Part shown: one piece after another, positions 36,882 through 45,297 of the stretch
Numbering within the stretch: the first letter of the stretch is position 1
How the letters are laid out: every line of letters starts with the position of its first letter
DNA from: Aquipseudomonas alcaligenes_A
GTDB taxonomy: Bacteria > Pseudomonadota > Gammaproteobacteria > Pseudomonadales > Pseudomonadaceae
Assembly: GCA_048595745.1 (NCBI GenBank)
Contig: CP184361.1
DNA length: 64,000 nt
Direction: 5' to 3' (one strand)
Program-made: the position numbers and the translations under genes
Notes under the pieces: model-generated
What the model was told of the DNA's origin: nothing
The model's input: only the letters and a program-made list of their open reading frames with translations
The model's database searches: none

Positions 36882-37699
36882 TCCGCGCCTGCCTGCTGTT
36901 CGTCCTGCTGCTGGCCGTGGCGCCTGCCTGGGGCGAAGTGCTGTTCTACCAGCCGCAGAGCCGCGATGCGCGGCTCGCAGCCGCGCAGTGGCAGACGCTC
37001 TGGCAGGCCACCCGGCAGGCCGGGGTCGACACCCTGGTCGTGCAGTGGACCCGACATGGCGAGGAGGATTTCGGCGGCGCCGAGGTTTGGTTGCGCGCCA
37101 GCCTGGACCAGGCTGCGCAAGCCGGGCTGAGTCTGGTGCTGGGGCTGAAGCACGATCCGCTTTACTTCACTCGCGCTGCCGATGCCGAAGGGCTGCCGGT
37201 CTACTGGCAGCGCCTGTTCGCCGGCTACCGCCAGCAGCAGGCGGCGTTGGCGGCCTGGCATTTGCCGGTCGCGGGCTGGTATTTGCCCGCCGAGCTGGAC
37301 GACCGCAGTCTGGGTAGCCCGGCCCTGCGCGCGGCTTTCGCGGCCCAACTGCATGCCTTTCGTCAGAAGCAGAGGTTGCCGCTGCATCTCAGTGCCTTCA
37401 GTGCCGGGCGCCTGTCGCCGGCGGCCTACGCCGACCGGCTGGCGACGCTGCAGGCGCCGGGTATCCAGCTGTGGTGGCAGGATGGCGCCGGCACGGCGGC
37501 GCTGCCGGCTGATGCCAGGGCTCGCTATCGCGCGGCATTACCCTGCACGGTGGGGCTGATTCATGAAGCCTTCCACCAGACCAGCGCCGCCGGCCAGCCG
37601 TTTCGCGCCGAACCGCGTGAGCCGGAGGCAGACTCGGGCTGCCATCCACGCGCGGTGTTTTCCCTGCGTTACCGGCCGTGGGGGCGTCCGCTCTACTGA
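36878..37699 (+). CDS. DUF4434 (YbcH-like) secreted protein with a non-canonical start
   Basis: About 273 residues resembling the DUF4434 family of TIM-barrel-like putative glycoside hydrolases (VLFYQPQSRDARLAAAQWQTL, TLVVQWTRHGEEDF, GWYLPAEL). No ATG, GTG or TTG is in frame before the signal-peptide-like LIRACLLFVLLLAVAPAWG. The first usual start, GTG at 36917, would remove it. CTG at 36878, overlapping the nfrA stop with GGAG eight bases upstream, restores it; ATC at 36881 is another option. In E. coli ybcH follows nfrA in the same way, so it may trim the glycan. The 3' end overlaps the YheT gene by 7 bases. Confidence 0.75.
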   Translation: MIRACLLFVLLLAVAPAWGEVLFYQPQSRDARLAAAQWQTLWQATRQAGVDTLVVQWTRHGEEDFGGAEVWLRASLDQAAQAGLSLVLGLKHDPLYFTRAADAEGLPVYWQRLFAGYRQQQAALAAWHLPVAGWYLPAELDDRSLGSPALRAAFAAQLHAFRQKQRLPLHLSAFSAGRLSPAAYADRLATLQAPGIQLWWQDGAGTAALPADARARYRAALPCTVGLIHEAFHQTSAAGQPFRAEPREPEADSGCHPRAVFSLRYRPWGRPLY

Positions 37700-38688
37700 G
37701 CCGCGGCCTGCTCGCGCAGCCACTGCGGGATGCGCCGCTCCAGGTAGAACCCTGGGGCCCGCAGGCTGCCGTCGATAAAACCGACATGCCCGCCGTGCTG
37801 ATGCAACTCCAGCGTCGTGCCAGGGGCCAGTTCGCCGGGCTCCGGCACCGTGTGGCGGAACACGAAGGGATCGTCGGCGGCCTGGATGATCAGCGCCGGT
37901 GTGCGGATGGCGCCCAGGTAATAGCGGCTGGAGGCGCGTCGATAGTAGTCGTCGGCGTCGGCGAAACCGTGCAGCGGGGCGGTCACGCGGCCATCGAAGT
38001 CCCAGAAGGTGCGCATGTCCTCCAGTGGCCCCAGGCCCTCCAGGGTCGCCAGGTGCTGGGCCAGGCCCCGCTCGGCGAAACGTGCGCGCTTGTCGGCCAC
38101 GTAGGCCTTGAGCGCCTGCATGAAGTGCGCCTGGTAGACCCGCGAGAAGCCGATGCCGATGCGGTCGGCGCATTGGTCCAGGCGGAACGGCACCGACACC
38201 GCCACGGCGGCCTCCAGGCCCGAGCGCTCGCCCGTCTCGCCCAGGTACTTGAGCAGCACGTTGCCGCCCAGCGAGTAGCCCACCGCATACAGCGGCGCCT
38301 GCGGCCGGCAGGCTTGCAGGTGGGCGATCACCGCCGCCAGGTCCTCGCTCACCCCCGAGTGGTAGCCCCGCGGTAGCAGGTTGGATTCGCCCGAACAGCC
38401 GCGCCAGTTCAGCGCCACGCTGGCCCAGCCCTGGCCGGCCAGCTGCTGCTGCAGACCCAGCACATAGTGCGAGCCGGACGAGCCGGTCAGACCGTGTGCC
38501 ACCAGTACCAGCGGCGCCTCGGCCTCGTGCGGGCCGTGCCAGTCGAGGTCGATGAAATCGCCATCGGCCAGCCACAGCCGCTCGCGCTTTCGCTGCAGTT
38601 GCGGCGCCTTGCGGAAGAAGGAGGCCCAGAGGGTCTGCAGGTGCGGGCCGGGCAGCCACCAGGCGGGTGTAAAGGCGGGGGTGGACAT
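37693..38688 (-). CDS. YheT-family alpha/beta hydrolase
   Basis: 331 residues with the family start WWLPGPHLQTLWASFFRK, oxyanion region LVAHGLTGSSGSHYV, the nucleophile elbow GYSLGGNVLLKYLGE, and late acidic and His segments (AADDPFVF, GGHVGFID). YheT proteins are predicted hydrolases of unknown substrate. Two ATGs lie side by side at 38691 and 38688; I use the inner one, and they differ by one residue. Confidence 0.9.
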   Translation of the reverse strand: MSTPAFTPAWWLPGPHLQTLWASFFRKAPQLQRKRERLWLADGDFIDLDWHGPHEAEAPLVLVAHGLTGSSGSHYVLGLQQQLAGQGWASVALNWRGCSGESNLLPRGYHSGVSEDLAAVIAHLQACRPQAPLYAVGYSLGGNVLLKYLGETGERSGLEAAVAVSVPFRLDQCADRIGIGFSRVYQAHFMQALKAYVADKRARFAERGLAQHLATLEGLGPLEDMRTFWDFDGRVTAPLHGFADADDYYRRASSRYYLGAIRTPALIIQAADDPFVFRHTVPEPGELAPGTTLELHQHGGHVGFIDGSLRAPGFYLERRIPQWLREQAAAQ

Positions 38689-38748
38689 CAATTGCAGCTC
38701 TGAGCCTAAAGGATCCAGAGTAAGGCGATGAAGCAGGCGAGAGAAGAG

Positions 38749-39915
38749 TCAGTCGCGGCCGAACAGGTCGCGGGTGTAGACCTTATGCGCCACATCGGCG
38801 AGAGCTTCGTTCATGCGATTGCTGAGGATGACATCGGCCTGCTGCTTGAAGCTGCCCAGGTCCGCCACTACCCGAGCCTCGACATGATCGGCCTGGTTCA
38901 GTGCTGGTTCATGGATGATCACTTCGATGCCTTGGGCCAGGATGCTGCGCATGATGTCGAGAATGCTGGATGCGCGGAAATTGTCCGATCCGCTCTTCAT
39001 GATCAGCCGATAGACGCCCACCACGCGCGGCTTGCGTCGGAGTATTTCAGCCACGATGAAATCCTTGCGGGTAGCGTTCGACGCCACGATGGCGTGGATC
39101 AGGTTCTGCGGTACATCACGGTAGTTGGCCAGCAGTTGTTGAGTATCTTTGGGCAGGCAGTAGCCGCCGTAACCGAAGGATGGATTGTTGTAGTGACTAC
39201 CGATGCGCGGGTCCAGGCCTACGCCCTGAATGATCTGCCGGCTGTCCAGGCCGTGGCTGGCAGCATAGGTGTCGAGCTCGTTGAAGTAGGACACGCGCAT
39301 GGCCAGGTAGGCGTTGGCGAAGAGCTTGACGGCCTCTGCTTCGGTGGAATCCGTCAGTAGGATTGGTACTTCAGGTTCAAGCGCGCACTCTTTCAGTAAC
39401 TCGGCGAAGACCTGTGCCCTGGCTGAGCGCTCGCCGACCACGATGCGGGTTGGATGCAGTGTGTCGTGGAGTGCACGACCTTCGCGCAGGAACTCGGGAG
39501 AAAAGATGAGCTGATCGCAGCCCAACGCCTGGCGGGTCTTGCGGGTATAGCCCACTGGTACGGTGGACTTGATGACCAGTACTGCCTCGGGGTTGATGGC
39601 CATGGCCTGATGGATCACGGCCTCGATGGCTTGGGTGTTGAAGCAGTGGGTGTGCGGATCGTAGTCGGAAGGTGTGGCGATCAGTATGTAGTCCGCGCCG
39701 ATATAGGCTTCGCGGCTGTCGAGGGTGGCGCGCAGGTCGAGCGCCCGATCAGCCAGATATTCCTCGAGTTCGGGGTCGCTGATGGGCGATTGCCGGCGGT
39801 TGATGGCGTCGACCTTGGCGGCGTCGATGTCGAGGGCCACCACTTCATGCTGCTGGGCCAGCAGCACGGCGTTGGACAGGCCGACATAGCCCAATCCGGC
39901 GACGGCAATCTTCAT
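38749..39915 (-). CDS. ugd: UDP-glucose 6-dehydrogenase
   Basis: Oxidises UDP-glucose to UDP-glucuronate with two NAD. The 388 residues equal the length of E. coli Ugd, with the N-terminal MKIAVAGLGYVGLSNAVLLA NAD fold, ATPSDYDPHTHCFNT, SPEFLREGRALHD and the catalytic cysteine in GYGGYCLPKDTQ. I chose the ATG at 39915 with AGAGG eight bases upstream over a GTG at 39924. It lies 11 bases after the glycosyltransferase gene, while a UDP-glucuronate decarboxylase gene is divergent from that gene. Confidence 0.95.
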   Translation of the reverse strand: MKIAVAGLGYVGLSNAVLLAQQHEVVALDIDAAKVDAINRRQSPISDPELEEYLADRALDLRATLDSREAYIGADYILIATPSDYDPHTHCFNTQAIEAVIHQAMAINPEAVLVIKSTVPVGYTRKTRQALGCDQLIFSPEFLREGRALHDTLHPTRIVVGERSARAQVFAELLKECALEPEVPILLTDSTEAEAVKLFANAYLAMRVSYFNELDTYAASHGLDSRQIIQGVGLDPRIGSHYNNPSFGYGGYCLPKDTQQLLANYRDVPQNLIHAIVASNATRKDFIVAEILRRKPRVVGVYRLIMKSGSDNFRASSILDIMRSILAQGIEVIIHEPALNQADHVEARVVADLGSFKQQADVILSNRMNEALADVAHKVYTRDLFGRD

Positions 39916-39926
39916 CTGGTGCACCT

Positions 39927-40808
39927 CTAGGGGTGGATGTTCCTGGTGGGCAAAATGCGGATGGTGGTCTTACGTGCGCCGAAGAATCCGTTGCGACGGC
40001 GCTTGGCGATCTCAAGTTGCAGATTGACGCGTTGCCCGTCTCGGGTGACCAGGTCGCGCGCCTGCAAGCGGATAGTGAAGGTCGAAGGTTGCAGTTTGTG
40101 GTGCTTGAAGTTGTCGCCTATGCAGTTCAATAGCTGTCGGCGCGTCTCGAACGGGATATCGCGGATGCCGTAGTTGCGCAGCTCATTCTTGACTTTGATA
40201 TAGCAGGCGTTGATCAAACACTGTACTTCCACACTTTTGATGGCATGGAAGGTTGTGCGCTCATCGTCGGCATGCGAGATGGCGGCGACGAAGTGGGCCG
40301 GATAGTGACTTGCGCGGACGCCGCCGCAGTGGGTCAGGCGGGCATAGAGGTCATCGTCTTCCCCGCCCCAGCCACGGAAAACCTCGTCGTAGCCTTCGAC
40401 TGCCTCGAACGCGGCGCGTGGGCAGACGACAGTGCCGAAGGTTTCCGGGTTGCGTACGCCGTCGACCGGTTCGGCCTGGTAGAAACAGCCGTCCTGCAGA
40501 TTCTGCTCCAGCCAGCCGAGCCAGCCCTCGCTGATCTGGATATCGGCATCGATGAAGCAGATCCACGGGGCGGAGGAGTGCGCTGCACCGATATTGCGTG
40601 CACGCGGCAGGCAGAAGCCCGGATCGTCCTCGACCCGTACGACCTTGACGTCGGGGAAGTGCTGCTCGACCCAGTCACCTGTATTGTCAGGGCACCCGTA
40701 ATCCACCAAGATGATTTCCGCCGGCGCTTGCGCGACCAGGCTGGGCAATGTCTGCTGCACATGATGCAGGCGGCCCTTGCAGGTGGTCACGAAGGCAACT
40801 TGGGGCAT
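39927..40808 (-). CDS. Family 2 glycosyltransferase with galactosyltransferase-like C-terminal motif
   Basis: 293 residues. The GT-A domain has VTTCKGRLHHVQQTLPSL, VDYGCPDNTG and the metal-binding CFIDADIQ; a later GWGGEDDDLYARL is the hallmark of the galactosyltransferase-like (Glyco_transf_7C) group. There is no membrane segment, so it acts in the cytosol, on an unknown acceptor. The donor may be supplied by the neighbouring ugd and decarboxylase. The ATG at 40808 is preferred over a TTG two codons upstream. Its start is only 19 bases from that of the divergent decarboxylase gene. Confidence 0.88.
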   Translation of the reverse strand: MPQVAFVTTCKGRLHHVQQTLPSLVAQAPAEIILVDYGCPDNTGDWVEQHFPDVKVVRVEDDPGFCLPRARNIGAAHSSAPWICFIDADIQISEGWLGWLEQNLQDGCFYQAEPVDGVRNPETFGTVVCPRAAFEAVEGYDEVFRGWGGEDDDLYARLTHCGGVRASHYPAHFVAAISHADDERTTFHAIKSVEVQCLINACYIKVKNELRNYGIRDIPFETRRQLLNCIGDNFKHHKLQPSTFTIRLQARDLVTRDGQRVNLQLEIAKRRRNGFFGARKTTIRILPTRNIHP

Positions 40809-40827
40809 AGACAATCTCGGAAGAAAT

Positions 40828-41766
40828 ATGCGAGTTCTGGTGACAGGCGGGGCGGGTTTTATTGGTTCGCACTTGTGCCGGCGCTTGCTCGCCGAGGGGC
40901 ACGAAGTTCTATCGGTGGATAACTACTTCACCGGCACGCGGCAGAACATCAAGGATCTGTTGGCTCATCCGCGCTTCGAGGCGATGCGTCACGACGTGAC
41001 CTTCCCGCTCTATGTCGAGGTGGACCGCATCTTCAACTTCGCCTGCCCGGCCTCGCCGATACACTATCAGCGCGATCCGGTGCAAACAACCAAGACCAGT
41101 GTGCACGGCGCGATCAATATGCTCGGCCTGGCCAAGCGCACGGGCGCGCGTATTCTCCAGGCCTCGACGTCGGAAGTGTATGGTGATCCGGAGTGCCACC
41201 CGCAGCCGGAAAGTTACTGGGGGCGGGTCAATCCCATCGGTATTCGCAGTTGTTACGACGAGGGTAAGCGTTGTGCCGAGACGCTGTTCTTCGACTATTA
41301 CCGGCAGCACGCGCTCGATATAAAAGTGGTGCGGATATTCAATACCTATGGACCGGGCATGCAGTTGAACGATGGCCGAGTCATCAGCAACTTCATCGTG
41401 CAGGCGCTGCGCGGCGAAGACATCACCATTTATGGCGATGGCAGCCAGACCCGCTCCTTCTGCTTCGTCTCCGACCTGGTCGAGGGCGTGGTGGCGATGA
41501 TGGAGAGCCCGGCCGACTTTGTCGGGCCGGTGAACCTGGGCAATCCGGGCGAGTACAGCATCGGCGAGATTGCCGAGACCATCATTCGTCTGTGTGGCGT
41601 GCAATCCCGGCTGTCCTACCTGCCGTTGCCGGAGGATGACCCACGCCAGCGCCAGCCGGATATCGCACTGGCCCGCGAGCACCTGGGGTGGCAGCCGAGG
41701 ATCGCGCTGGAGGATGGCCTGCGCGAAACCATCGACTATTTCCGCGGCGTGCTCGGGCTCAGCTGA
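40828..41766 (+). CDS. UDP-glucuronate decarboxylase-type NAD-dependent epimerase/dehydratase (UXS-like)
   Basis: 312 residues of the extended short-chain dehydrogenase family: VLVTGGAGFIGSHLCRRL for NAD, FNFACPASPIHYQ, STSEVYGDP and the catalytic SCYDEGKRCAE (Tyr-x3-Lys). The ACPASPxHY and RIFNTYGPGM segments are those of UDP-xylose synthases, which convert UDP-glucuronate to UDP-xylose. The linked ugd would supply the substrate. An SDR of this type can be misassigned to dTDP-glucose dehydratase, but the ASPIHYQ motif favours UXS. The last 8 bases overlap rsmD. Confidence 0.85.
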   Translation: MRVLVTGGAGFIGSHLCRRLLAEGHEVLSVDNYFTGTRQNIKDLLAHPRFEAMRHDVTFPLYVEVDRIFNFACPASPIHYQRDPVQTTKTSVHGAINMLGLAKRTGARILQASTSEVYGDPECHPQPESYWGRVNPIGIRSCYDEGKRCAETLFFDYYRQHALDIKVVRIFNTYGPGMQLNDGRVISNFIVQALRGEDITIYGDGSQTRSFCFVSDLVEGVVAMMESPADFVGPVNLGNPGEYSIGEIAETIIRLCGVQSRLSYLPLPEDDPRQRQPDIALAREHLGWQPRIALEDGLRETIDYFRGVLGLS

Positions 41767-42355
41767 GCCTTTCCCATAGCGCGTAATACACCTGACCGGC
41801 CTTCTGCTCGCGGTGCAGGCGCCAGTTGCCGGGCATGCCCAGGGTCGAGGGCGCGGTTTCGCTTTCGGTGTAGATCCAGGCGTCCCTGGCCAGCCAGCCT
41901 TTTTCCTCCAGCAGCGCACAGGCCGGGGCCAGCAGGTCCTGACCGAAGGGCGGATCGAGGAACAGCAGGTCATAGGGTGTGGCCGGCTGGCTTTCCAGGT
42001 ACTGCAGGGCATTGGCCTGCAGCACCTGGCCGTTGCTGCACTTCAGCGTGGCGAGGATCTGGCGCAGGCTGGCAACGGCGTCGCTGTTGCTGTCCAGCGC
42101 CAGGGCGCTGCTGGCGCCGCGCGACAGGGCTTCGAGGAACAGCGCACCGCTGCCGGTGAAGCAATCCAGCACATGGGCGCCTTCGACATAGGGCGCCAGC
42201 CAGTTGAACAGCGTCTCGCGTACGCGGTTGGGCGTCGGGCGCAGGCCCTGGGCCATCGGGAAGCTGAACTGGCGGCTGCGCCATTCGCCACCGATGATGC
42301 GCAGCTGGCCGCTGCCGTTGTGTTCCATCGGTTTCTTGCCTGGGGACTTGCGCAT
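41759..42355 (-). CDS. rsmD: 16S rRNA (guanine966-N2)-methyltransferase
   Basis: 198 residues with the family N-terminus LRIIGGEWRSRQ, RPTPNRVRETLFNWL, the SAM site VLDCFTGSGALFLEAL and the catalytic DPPF in LLFLDPPFGQDLL. This is the RsmD (YhhF) layout. The start overlaps the stop of the M16 peptidase gene by one base (TGATG on the minus strand), so it is coupled to it, as in PAO1 PA0370-PA0372. It converges with the decarboxylase gene. Confidence 0.95.
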   Translation of the reverse strand: MRKSPGKKPMEHNGSGQLRIIGGEWRSRQFSFPMAQGLRPTPNRVRETLFNWLAPYVEGAHVLDCFTGSGALFLEALSRGASSALALDSNSDAVASLRQILATLKCSNGQVLQANALQYLESQPATPYDLLFLDPPFGQDLLAPACALLEEKGWLARDAWIYTESETAPSTLGMPGNWRLHREQKAGQVYYALWERLS

Positions 42356-43830
42356 CAGTGCTCCGGCGGGCCGGCGGGTTGCTCGGCCGGTTTGTCGGTG
42401 GGAGGTGGCAGCGGTTTCTGCGCGACGCTGGGGCCGGCGGTGACGATCACCAGTTTGTCGACATCCAGGTGCCTGGCCATGGCGGCCTTGACCTGCTCCA
42501 CCGTGAGGCCCTGCACTTCGCTCATGAAGTCGTCCAGGTAGGTCAGCGGCAGGTCATAGAAGCCCATGCTGCCGAGCTGGCCGACGATATCGGCATTGCT
42601 CGCGGTGGTCAGCGGGAAGCTGCCGACCATCTCGCGCTTGGCGTCGTCCAGTTCCTTCTGCGTCGGACCGTTGGCCAGGTAGTCGCGCAGGATGTCCTGC
42701 ACCAGCTTGAGGGTGCCTTCGCTGAGCTCCGCACGGGTCTGCAGGTTGATCATGAACGGGCCGCGCGCCTGCATGGCGCTGAAGCCGGAGTACACGCCGT
42801 AGGTCAGCCCGCGTTTCTCGCGCACTTCTTCCATCAGGCGGGTGCCGAAGCCACCGCCGCCGAGGATCTGGTTGCCCAGCATCAGTGCGGCATAGTCCGG
42901 CGCGCGGCGGTCGACGCCGAGCTGGGCCAGCAGCAGGTGGGTCTGGTTGGAGGGGAACTCGATATGGCTGGGGCCGGCCTTGGGTTCCTCGGGCTGGGCG
43001 ATGCGCGGCAGGGCCGGGCCCTTGGGCAGGGCGGCGGAGACTTCGGCGGCGATGGCTTCGGCCTCGCTGCGCGAGAGGTCGCCGACCAGGGCAATCACCA
43101 CGTTGCCGGCGGCGTAGGCCTTCTGGTGGAAGGCCTGCAGCTGCGCGACGGAGATGCCGGGGATGGATTGCTCGGTGCCTTCGCTCGGATGCGCATAGGG
43201 ATGCTTGCCGTACAGACGCTCGAACAGCTGCAGGGCGGCGAGCTTGCCGGGGTTCTGCTTCTGGTATTCGAAGCCGGCCAGCAACTGGTTCTGGATGCGC
43301 GCCAGGGCGTCGGTGGGGAAAGTCGGCTGGCCGACCACCTGTTCGAACAGCTTGAGTGCCGGCTCGCGCTGCGCTGGCGCGCTGAGGCTGCGCAGGCTGG
43401 CGATGGCCATGTCGCGGTAGGCGCCGTTGCCGAACTCGGCGCCCAGGCTCTCGAAGCCCTCGGCGATGGCGGTGACGTCCTTGCCGGCCACCCCCTCGTT
43501 GAGCATGGCGTTGGTCAGGGTGGCCAGGCCGGGCACGTCGTCGTGGCTGCTGCCGGCGGCGAAGGTCAGGCGCAGGTCGAACATCGGCAGCTGGCGCGCC
43601 TCGACGAACAGCACGCGGGCGCCTTCGGCGGTCTGCCAGCGCTGGATGTCCAGGGTGCGCTTGCTCGGCGCCCGACCCTCCAGCGCGGCCAGGGATTCCA
43701 ACTGGGGCGATGCTGGCGCATGAGTGGTGGGTGCCTGCGCGGTGCGCGTGGCGATGAATGTCAGTAGCCCGACCAGCAGGATCAGGCCGAGGCCGAGCAG
43801 GCCGTAGCGCAGGCCGTTACGCTCGCTCAT
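42355..43830 (-). CDS. M16-family peptidase homologue without the zinc site
   Basis: 491 residues with a single N-terminal membrane anchor (about 8-28) and two M16 domains. The expected HxxEH motif is replaced by a non-metal sequence in FAAGSSHDDVPGLATL, so this subunit is not catalytic by itself; a C-terminal RxxxY-type substrate segment (RGLTYGVYSGFSA) remains. It overlaps by four bases with the upstream HxxEH-containing M16 gene, giving the active plus inactive pair typical of mitochondrial processing peptidase-like enzymes. Confidence 0.9.
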   Translation of the reverse strand: MSERNGLRYGLLGLGLILLVGLLTFIATRTAQAPTTHAPASPQLESLAALEGRAPSKRTLDIQRWQTAEGARVLFVEARQLPMFDLRLTFAAGSSHDDVPGLATLTNAMLNEGVAGKDVTAIAEGFESLGAEFGNGAYRDMAIASLRSLSAPAQREPALKLFEQVVGQPTFPTDALARIQNQLLAGFEYQKQNPGKLAALQLFERLYGKHPYAHPSEGTEQSIPGISVAQLQAFHQKAYAAGNVVIALVGDLSRSEAEAIAAEVSAALPKGPALPRIAQPEEPKAGPSHIEFPSNQTHLLLAQLGVDRRAPDYAALMLGNQILGGGGFGTRLMEEVREKRGLTYGVYSGFSAMQARGPFMINLQTRAELSEGTLKLVQDILRDYLANGPTQKELDDAKREMVGSFPLTTASNADIVGQLGSMGFYDLPLTYLDDFMSEVQGLTVEQVKAAMARHLDVDKLVIVTAGPSVAQKPLPPPTDKPAEQPAGPPEH

Positions 43831-45191
43831 GGCTGGGCTCCTTCAGCAGGGTTCTCGGGCAGGATATGGGCGACCGCCAGGCGCGAGCGGGTGAAGAAAG
43901 TCTGCGCAGCTTTCTGGATATCGGTCGGCGTGACCGCTTCCAGCGCGGCAAGGTCCTGGTCCATCAGCGTCCAGGACAGGCCAACGGTCTCCAGCGCGCC
44001 AATGGTGGTGGCCTGGCTGGTGATCGAGTCGCGCTCGTAGACCAGCCCGGCAATCACCTGGGCGCGTACCCGTGCCAGTTCGGCGGCACTCGGCGGCGTC
44101 TTCTGCAGGGCCTCCAGTTGGCGCCACAGGCCGGCTTCGGCCTGCTCCAGGGTCTTGCCCTTCTGCACGTTGGGGGTGGCGGAAAGCAGGAACAGGCTAT
44201 CGCCGCGTTTGAACGCGTCGTAGCTGGCCGAGGCGCCTGACACCAGCTCTTCGCCACGCTCCAGGTTGGCCGGCAGGCGGGCGCTGTAGCCGCCATCGAG
44301 CAGGGCGGCGATCAGGCGCAGCGCATGCACTTGGCGGGCATCGGCGCTGGTGGCCAGGCCGGGCACGTTGAAGCCCATCAGCAGGCTCGGCAGCTGGGTC
44401 TTCACATGCAGCGTGAGGCGGCGTTCGCCGGGCTCGGCCAGCTCGCGCGGGAGCTTCGCCGGCGGCACGTCGCGCCGTGGAATGGCGCCGAAGTACTGCT
44501 CGGCCAGGCCGCGTACCTCGTCCTTGGTCACGTCACCGACCACCACCAGGGTGGCGTTGTTCGGCGCGTACCAGGCCTGGTACCAGGTCCGCAGTTCCTC
44601 GACGGTCATGCGCTCGAGGTCGGCCATCCAGCCAATGGTCGGGGTGTGGTAGCCGCTGGCCGGGTAGGCCATTGCCTTGAAGCGCTCGTAGGCCAGCGAG
44701 GTGGGTTTGTCGTCGGTGCGCAGGCGGCGCTCTTCCTTGATCACTTCGATTTCGCGGGCGAACTCGTCGGCCGGCAGCTTGAGGCTGGCCAGGCGGTCGG
44801 CCTCCAACTCGAAGGCCACGGCCAGGCGGTCACGCGACAGCACCTGGTAATAGGCGGTGTAGTCGTCGCTGGTGAAGGCGTTTTCCTCGGCGCCGAGGTC
44901 GCGCAGGATGCGCGAGGCCTCACCGGGGCCGAGTTTGCGGCTGCCCTTGAACATCATGTGCTCGAGGGCATGGGACAGGCCGGTCTGGCCGGGCGTCTCG
45001 TAGCTGGAGCCGACCTTGTACCAGAGCTGCGAAACCACCACGGGGGCGCGATGGTCTTCGCGGACGATGACCTTGAGGCCGTTGTCCAGGGTGAACTCGT
45101 GAGTCGGCTGGGGTTCGGCGCAGAGGGCAGCCAACGGCATGCCCAGTGCGCCAAGCACCAGGCTCAGGCCATAGCGAACAGCAGAATTCAT
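43827..45191 (-). CDS. Zinc-dependent M16-family peptidase
   Basis: 454 residues with a signal peptide (about 1-25) and the inverted zincin motif HALEH at 74-78 (His74, Glu77, His78), plus the second glutamate in EIEVIKEERRLR. It should be an active periplasmic metalloprotease. The gene is coupled to the inactive paralogue just downstream, suggesting a heterodimer. In PAO1 the pair PA0372-PA0371 lies beside ftsY, here separated by an inserted BLUF gene. Confidence 0.93.
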   Translation of the reverse strand: MNSAVRYGLSLVLGALGMPLAALCAEPQPTHEFTLDNGLKVIVREDHRAPVVVSQLWYKVGSSYETPGQTGLSHALEHMMFKGSRKLGPGEASRILRDLGAEENAFTSDDYTAYYQVLSRDRLAVAFELEADRLASLKLPADEFAREIEVIKEERRLRTDDKPTSLAYERFKAMAYPASGYHTPTIGWMADLERMTVEELRTWYQAWYAPNNATLVVVGDVTKDEVRGLAEQYFGAIPRRDVPPAKLPRELAEPGERRLTLHVKTQLPSLLMGFNVPGLATSADARQVHALRLIAALLDGGYSARLPANLERGEELVSGASASYDAFKRGDSLFLLSATPNVQKGKTLEQAEAGLWRQLEALQKTPPSAAELARVRAQVIAGLVYERDSITSQATTIGALETVGLSWTLMDQDLAALEAVTPTDIQKAAQTFFTRSRLAVAHILPENPAEGAQP

Positions 45192-45297
45192 TGATGATCA
45201 GTCCTGTCAGAGAGTCGGGGCGACGTTGACGGTGGGACATCAGAATACCCGATCCGTATCCCGAAGCAGCGAGACTCTCTGCGGCCGAGGCGCCGTG

